Source of the DNA: Rhizobium albus
Lineage (GTDB): Bacteria; Pseudomonadota; Alphaproteobacteria; Rhizobiales; Rhizobiaceae
Length of the DNA stretch: 64,000 nucleotides
Assembly (NCBI GenBank): GCA_030160035.1
Contig: BSNO01000004.1
Span: forward strand, 310,001-374,000
Reading direction: 5' to 3'
Shown here: piece after piece, positions 61,854 through 64,000 of the stretch
Numbering within the stretch: the stretch's first letter is position 1
How the letters are laid out: each line of letters starts with the position of its first letter
Translations under genes and position numbers: made by a program
The notes under the pieces: model-generated
What the model saw: only the letters and a program-made list of their open reading frames with translations
Databases searched by the model: none
Told to the model about the DNA's origin: nothing

Positions 61854-62972
61854 ATGAAAAACTGGGTGTCAGTCGCAGCATTCCTGACCTCTTGCCTGCC
61901 GGCCTTCGCCGCAGACATTTACACGGTGCCGGCGGACGGCAATCGGCCAACAGTGATCGTTGTTGAAGGCGAGCTGGTCGAAAATGACCACAAGCGCTTT
62001 CAGATGGAGGCAATACTCCTCGATGAGGCTTTGGTCATGCTGGCCAGCGAGGGCGGCTTGGTCATCGAGGGCATAGAGATTGGCCGCACGATCGAGTTCA
62101 AGGGGTTCTCTACGGTCGTCGCTCCCAATACCGTTTGTGCTTCGGCGTGCGGGCTCGCATGGCTGGCTGGCAAGCAGCGCGCCGCATTTGATACCAGCCT
62201 CATCGGCTTTCATGCCGCATTTGACGGAAACACCGGCGCTGTCAGCGGCATAGCCAACGCTCTCGTTGGAAGTTATCTCAGCAAACTGGGAATGTCCGAC
62301 ACAGTGATCGCGCTGTCCACACTTGCCGATCCATCATCGATGACGTGGCTGACCCCTGAACTTGCGAGTATCGCAAAGATCGACGTCGAATGGTTCGAGG
62401 ATACCGAGAAAACGCCTGCAGCATCAGCTTACGCCGAGCCTGCCCCTTCAAATCCTCCATCGTCGACGATCGCCCCTGCGACACCACCGGCGCAGCGTTG
62501 GGCTGCGCTCGGGGAGCAGGATCTGCCTGGTTCAGACCTTCCCGGTATGCCCATGCGCCTGGACAGCACGTCGCAATGCCAGGCCGCGTGCGAGACCCAC
62601 ACACAATGCGTTGCTTATACCTTCAACGAGGGCGCCAAGGCCTGCTTCCTCAAGAATGGAGCATCGCGGTCGACACCCTTCACGGGCGCCCAATCGGCAT
62701 ATCGGGCCGACCTTGTGGCGAGCCCCATGGCCGTTGGCCTGTCCACTTCAGTCAGTGGCCCATTCCGAATGAGCGAGGGCTCTGAGATCCGCGCCCCTGG
62801 GCGTGAGATTTTCAGAGGCGTCACGTTGCAATGGTGTCACGAGGCGTGCGTCTCCAGCCCGAATTGCCCAGCCTATTCATACTATCCGGCCAATATCTGC
62901 GAATTCAAATCCGCATCCGAGCCAGCAGAACGAAACCCCGCCGTTATCTCTGGCATGAAACTGCCGTTCTGA
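61854..62972 (+). CDS. Exported ClpP-fold protein with PAN/Apple-like domains
   Basis: 372-aa protein with a Sec signal (MKNWVSVAAFLTSCLPAFAAD). The periplasmic N-terminal part resembles the ClpP/crotonase-fold protein of COG3904 type (TVCASACGLAWLAGKQRAAFD, then LIGFHAAFDG, giving a Ser and a His in the expected order). A Pro/Ser/Ala-rich linker (about 195-220) leads to two Cys-rich PAN/Apple-like repeats (CQAACETHTQCVAYTFNEGAKACF and CHEACVSSPNCPAYSYYPANICEF). Protease activity is not established because the catalytic Asp is not evident. It lies between nuclease genes, but its periplasmic location does not suit a restriction role. Confidence 0.75.
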   Translation: MKNWVSVAAFLTSCLPAFAADIYTVPADGNRPTVIVVEGELVENDHKRFQMEAILLDEALVMLASEGGLVIEGIEIGRTIEFKGFSTVVAPNTVCASACGLAWLAGKQRAAFDTSLIGFHAAFDGNTGAVSGIANALVGSYLSKLGMSDTVIALSTLADPSSMTWLTPELASIAKIDVEWFEDTEKTPAASAYAEPAPSNPPSSTIAPATPPAQRWAALGEQDLPGSDLPGMPMRLDSTSQCQAACETHTQCVAYTFNEGAKACFLKNGASRSTPFTGAQSAYRADLVASPMAVGLSTSVSGPFRMSEGSEIRAPGREIFRGVTLQWCHEACVSSPNCPAYSYYPANICEFKSASEPAERNPAVISGMKLPF

Positions 62973-63036
62973 AGGCGCCTATCGGTGCACGCGAAGCTCA
63001 ACACTAGCAGGTCATATCAAAGGAAGCGGACCATCG

Positions 63037-63861
63037 ATGTCCAATATGCCCTACAACGGATACAGCTGGGCACAGCGCATGAAAATCATTCCTGCATTCA
63101 GAAAGCTCACGGGCAAGGACGCACCATTCGACGGCGAGCCGTGTTCTATCTGCGGCGACCGGGAACGGGCGCCAGGAGAATGGCACTCCGAAGATTATTC
63201 CGAGCCGTACAGCTTCGAGCCGCCGGAGTCGTACCCCGTGTGTAAGTCATGCCACATGAGGCTGCACAAGCGCTTCAACGCGCCGCCGGGCGAATGGGCG
63301 CTCTTCTGTCTTCATCTCGATGCAGGCGGCTATGGAGCGGAATTTGCTAAGCTGCGAACGCCGCCAGTTCGACGAGAGCTGTGCGAGCGCCTCGTACGAG
63401 GCGATCACGTCGATCTTCCAGCCATCCGCTTCCGTCGCATTCAGGACGACTGGTGGAGGCACCTTACTCTTGATCCAGAATCCCTTGAGGCGCCATGGGC
63501 GCGGCCTCGTCCACTTCGGCAGAGGCCCGACACCGAGCAGTTCTTGGCAGCACTCACTGCGCTCGGGCCTTCAGAGAAGCAAAGGCGACTGCTGAAGGCT
63601 CACGCATCGGCTCCTCGACGAACAGCGTCGATGCGCGCTCTTGCTCTCGAAGCGTTGGGCAAGAACGAGCCAGCCACGGCAAACCTCATCTATGGCACAC
63701 TTGCCCACCGTCTCACGGAACGCTTGAACTTCAAGCCAGACCAGCGCGACGACGGCTCCCCCGTTTGGATGAGCATCATCGCGGAGGGATGGTATCCGCC
63801 TCGCCGCGAATTCGAGTGGACCATGGTGCCAAGCCTGAGAGACGCCATTCTCGCACTCTGA
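63037..63861 (+). CDS. HNH-like zinc-containing protein
   Basis: 274-aa protein. The N-terminal C-x2-C...C-x2-CHMRLHKRF arrangement (CSICGDRERAPGEWHSEDYSEPYSFEPPESYPVCKSCHMRLH) is typical of HNH-type nuclease or zinc domains: EWHSEDY gives the first His and the CHMRLH the last. The remainder is basic and helical, with no known domain. It could be another island nuclease. The ATG at 63037 lies 64 bp after the preceding gene. Confidence 0.68.
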   Translation: MSNMPYNGYSWAQRMKIIPAFRKLTGKDAPFDGEPCSICGDRERAPGEWHSEDYSEPYSFEPPESYPVCKSCHMRLHKRFNAPPGEWALFCLHLDAGGYGAEFAKLRTPPVRRELCERLVRGDHVDLPAIRFRRIQDDWWRHLTLDPESLEAPWARPRPLRQRPDTEQFLAALTALGPSEKQRRLLKAHASAPRRTASMRALALEALGKNEPATANLIYGTLAHRLTERLNFKPDQRDDGSPVWMSIIAEGWYPPRREFEWTMVPSLRDAILAL

Positions 63862-63924
63862 TTTTTATCCAATCCCAAGAAAGTGGATCGACGCAGGCTG
63901 GCTGAGGGCATGACCAATCTGGGC

Positions 63925-63946
63925 AGTGGGGAACTAAGTGGGGAAG
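63925..63946 (+). repeat. Second tandem AGTGGGGAA element
   Basis: AGTGGGGAA-CTA-AGTGGGGAAG, the same spacing and orientation as the pair at 44497-44518 before the integrase. It is probably an integrase arm-binding site near the far end of the island, or the leader of another integrase gene just beyond the window. Confidence 0.6.
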
Positions 63947-64000
63947 ATAAATAGATCAGGCTTAAAAGCCAGGCAGAATCAGATGTTTGAATAAGAAATA

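Larger units (their letters stand above)
44363..64000. mobile_element. Integrative, satellite-like genomic island carrying defence genes
   Basis: The island starts near a tRNA-end-like palindrome and tandem arm-site repeats, followed by a tyrosine integrase, a small HTH protein, an O-like replication protein, a primase-helicase and iteron-like repeats, then a restriction cluster. No structural phage gene is visible. Its right end is not certain: the same tandem AGTGGGGAA repeat returns at 63925, but no core repeat is seen before 64000. Codon choice in the first 3 kb is more AT-rich than in the chromosome to the left. Confidence 0.6.

Noticed and set aside
44363-64000. Full prophage
   Set aside because: No capsid, portal, terminase, tail or lysis gene is visible in the window.
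1-64000. CRISPR array or rRNA operon
   Set aside because: No regularly spaced direct repeats of 24-37 bp with unique spacers and no rRNA-like sequence were seen.

Overview
The window looks like the chromosome of a high-GC alphaproteobacterium, most likely of the order Hyphomicrobiales (rhizobia-related, Phyllobacteriaceae-like). The support is protein-level: tripartite tricarboxylate transporters (TTT) of the rhizobial kind, a D-tartrate dehydratase very close to the Bradyrhizobium enzyme as I remember it, a LuxR/LuxI pair and a DUF4102-type integrase. No rRNA or tRNA gene is visible, so the genus is not fixed.

Positions 1-24.4 kb hold a large organic-acid uptake and breakdown locus. Operon A (minus strand, from 9110 to 197) reads tctC-tctB-tctA-prpD2-SDR-abrB-tarD-prpD1, with many 4-base ATGA overlaps. 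Next come an enolase-superfamily gene (minus) and, divergent from it, a haloacetate-dehalogenase-like gene coupled to a four-module rhodanese protein. Operon C (minus, 16274 to 13187) is a second complete TTT set. Divergent from it, operon B (plus, 16631 to 23617) reads prpD3-abrB-SDR-prpD4-IMDH-like-ttuC and is followed by a GntR/FCD regulator. Operons A and B carry the same four building blocks (PrpD of the DTQL type, AbrB-type membrane protein, SDR lacking the catalytic Tyr, second PrpD). Near-identical 15-bp operator sequences stand in front of the transporter and enzyme operons, and a related palindrome stands in front of the regulator gene, so the locus reads as one GntR regulon. TarD and TtuC point to a tartrate-like hydroxy- or dicarboxylate, but the true substrate is not known.

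Positions 24.4-44.3 kb are mixed chromosomal genes: a hemolysin-III family membrane protein, a PepSY iron-uptake membrane protein with a Cys-rich small protein, a LuxR/LuxI quorum-sensing pair with two lux-box-like palindromes, an FdhF/YdeP-type molybdopterin oxidoreductase with its FdhD sulfur carrier, and a peptide-type ABC transporter operon headed by a phytoene-desaturase-like FAD oxidoreductase. Divergent from that operon are a cyclase-family hydrolase and a second FAD oxidoreductase of identical length (522 aa). A gamma-glutamyltransferase and a PhyH dioxygenase follow.

Positions 44.3 kb to the window end form a mobile island. It opens with a tyrosine integrase preceded by tandem AGTGGGGAA repeats, and has a small AlpA/excisionase-like HTH protein, an O-like replication protein and a T7-type primase-helicase. 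These are followed by a long perfect hairpin and four ACCACT words spaced exactly 21 bp apart, which could be a replication origin. No capsid, portal or terminase gene is visible, so it resembles a P4/PICI-like satellite or small integrative element. Its cargo is defence: a type I restriction operon hsdR-hsdM-hsdS that runs on, with overlapping stop/start codons, into two uncharacterised genes, a GIY-YIG (T5orf172)-like nuclease and an Mrr-type nuclease. A periplasmic ClpP-fold/PAN protein and an HNH-like protein follow. The tandem AGTGGGGAA repeat recurs at 63925-63946 in the same orientation, so the other end of the island may lie at or just past the window edge.
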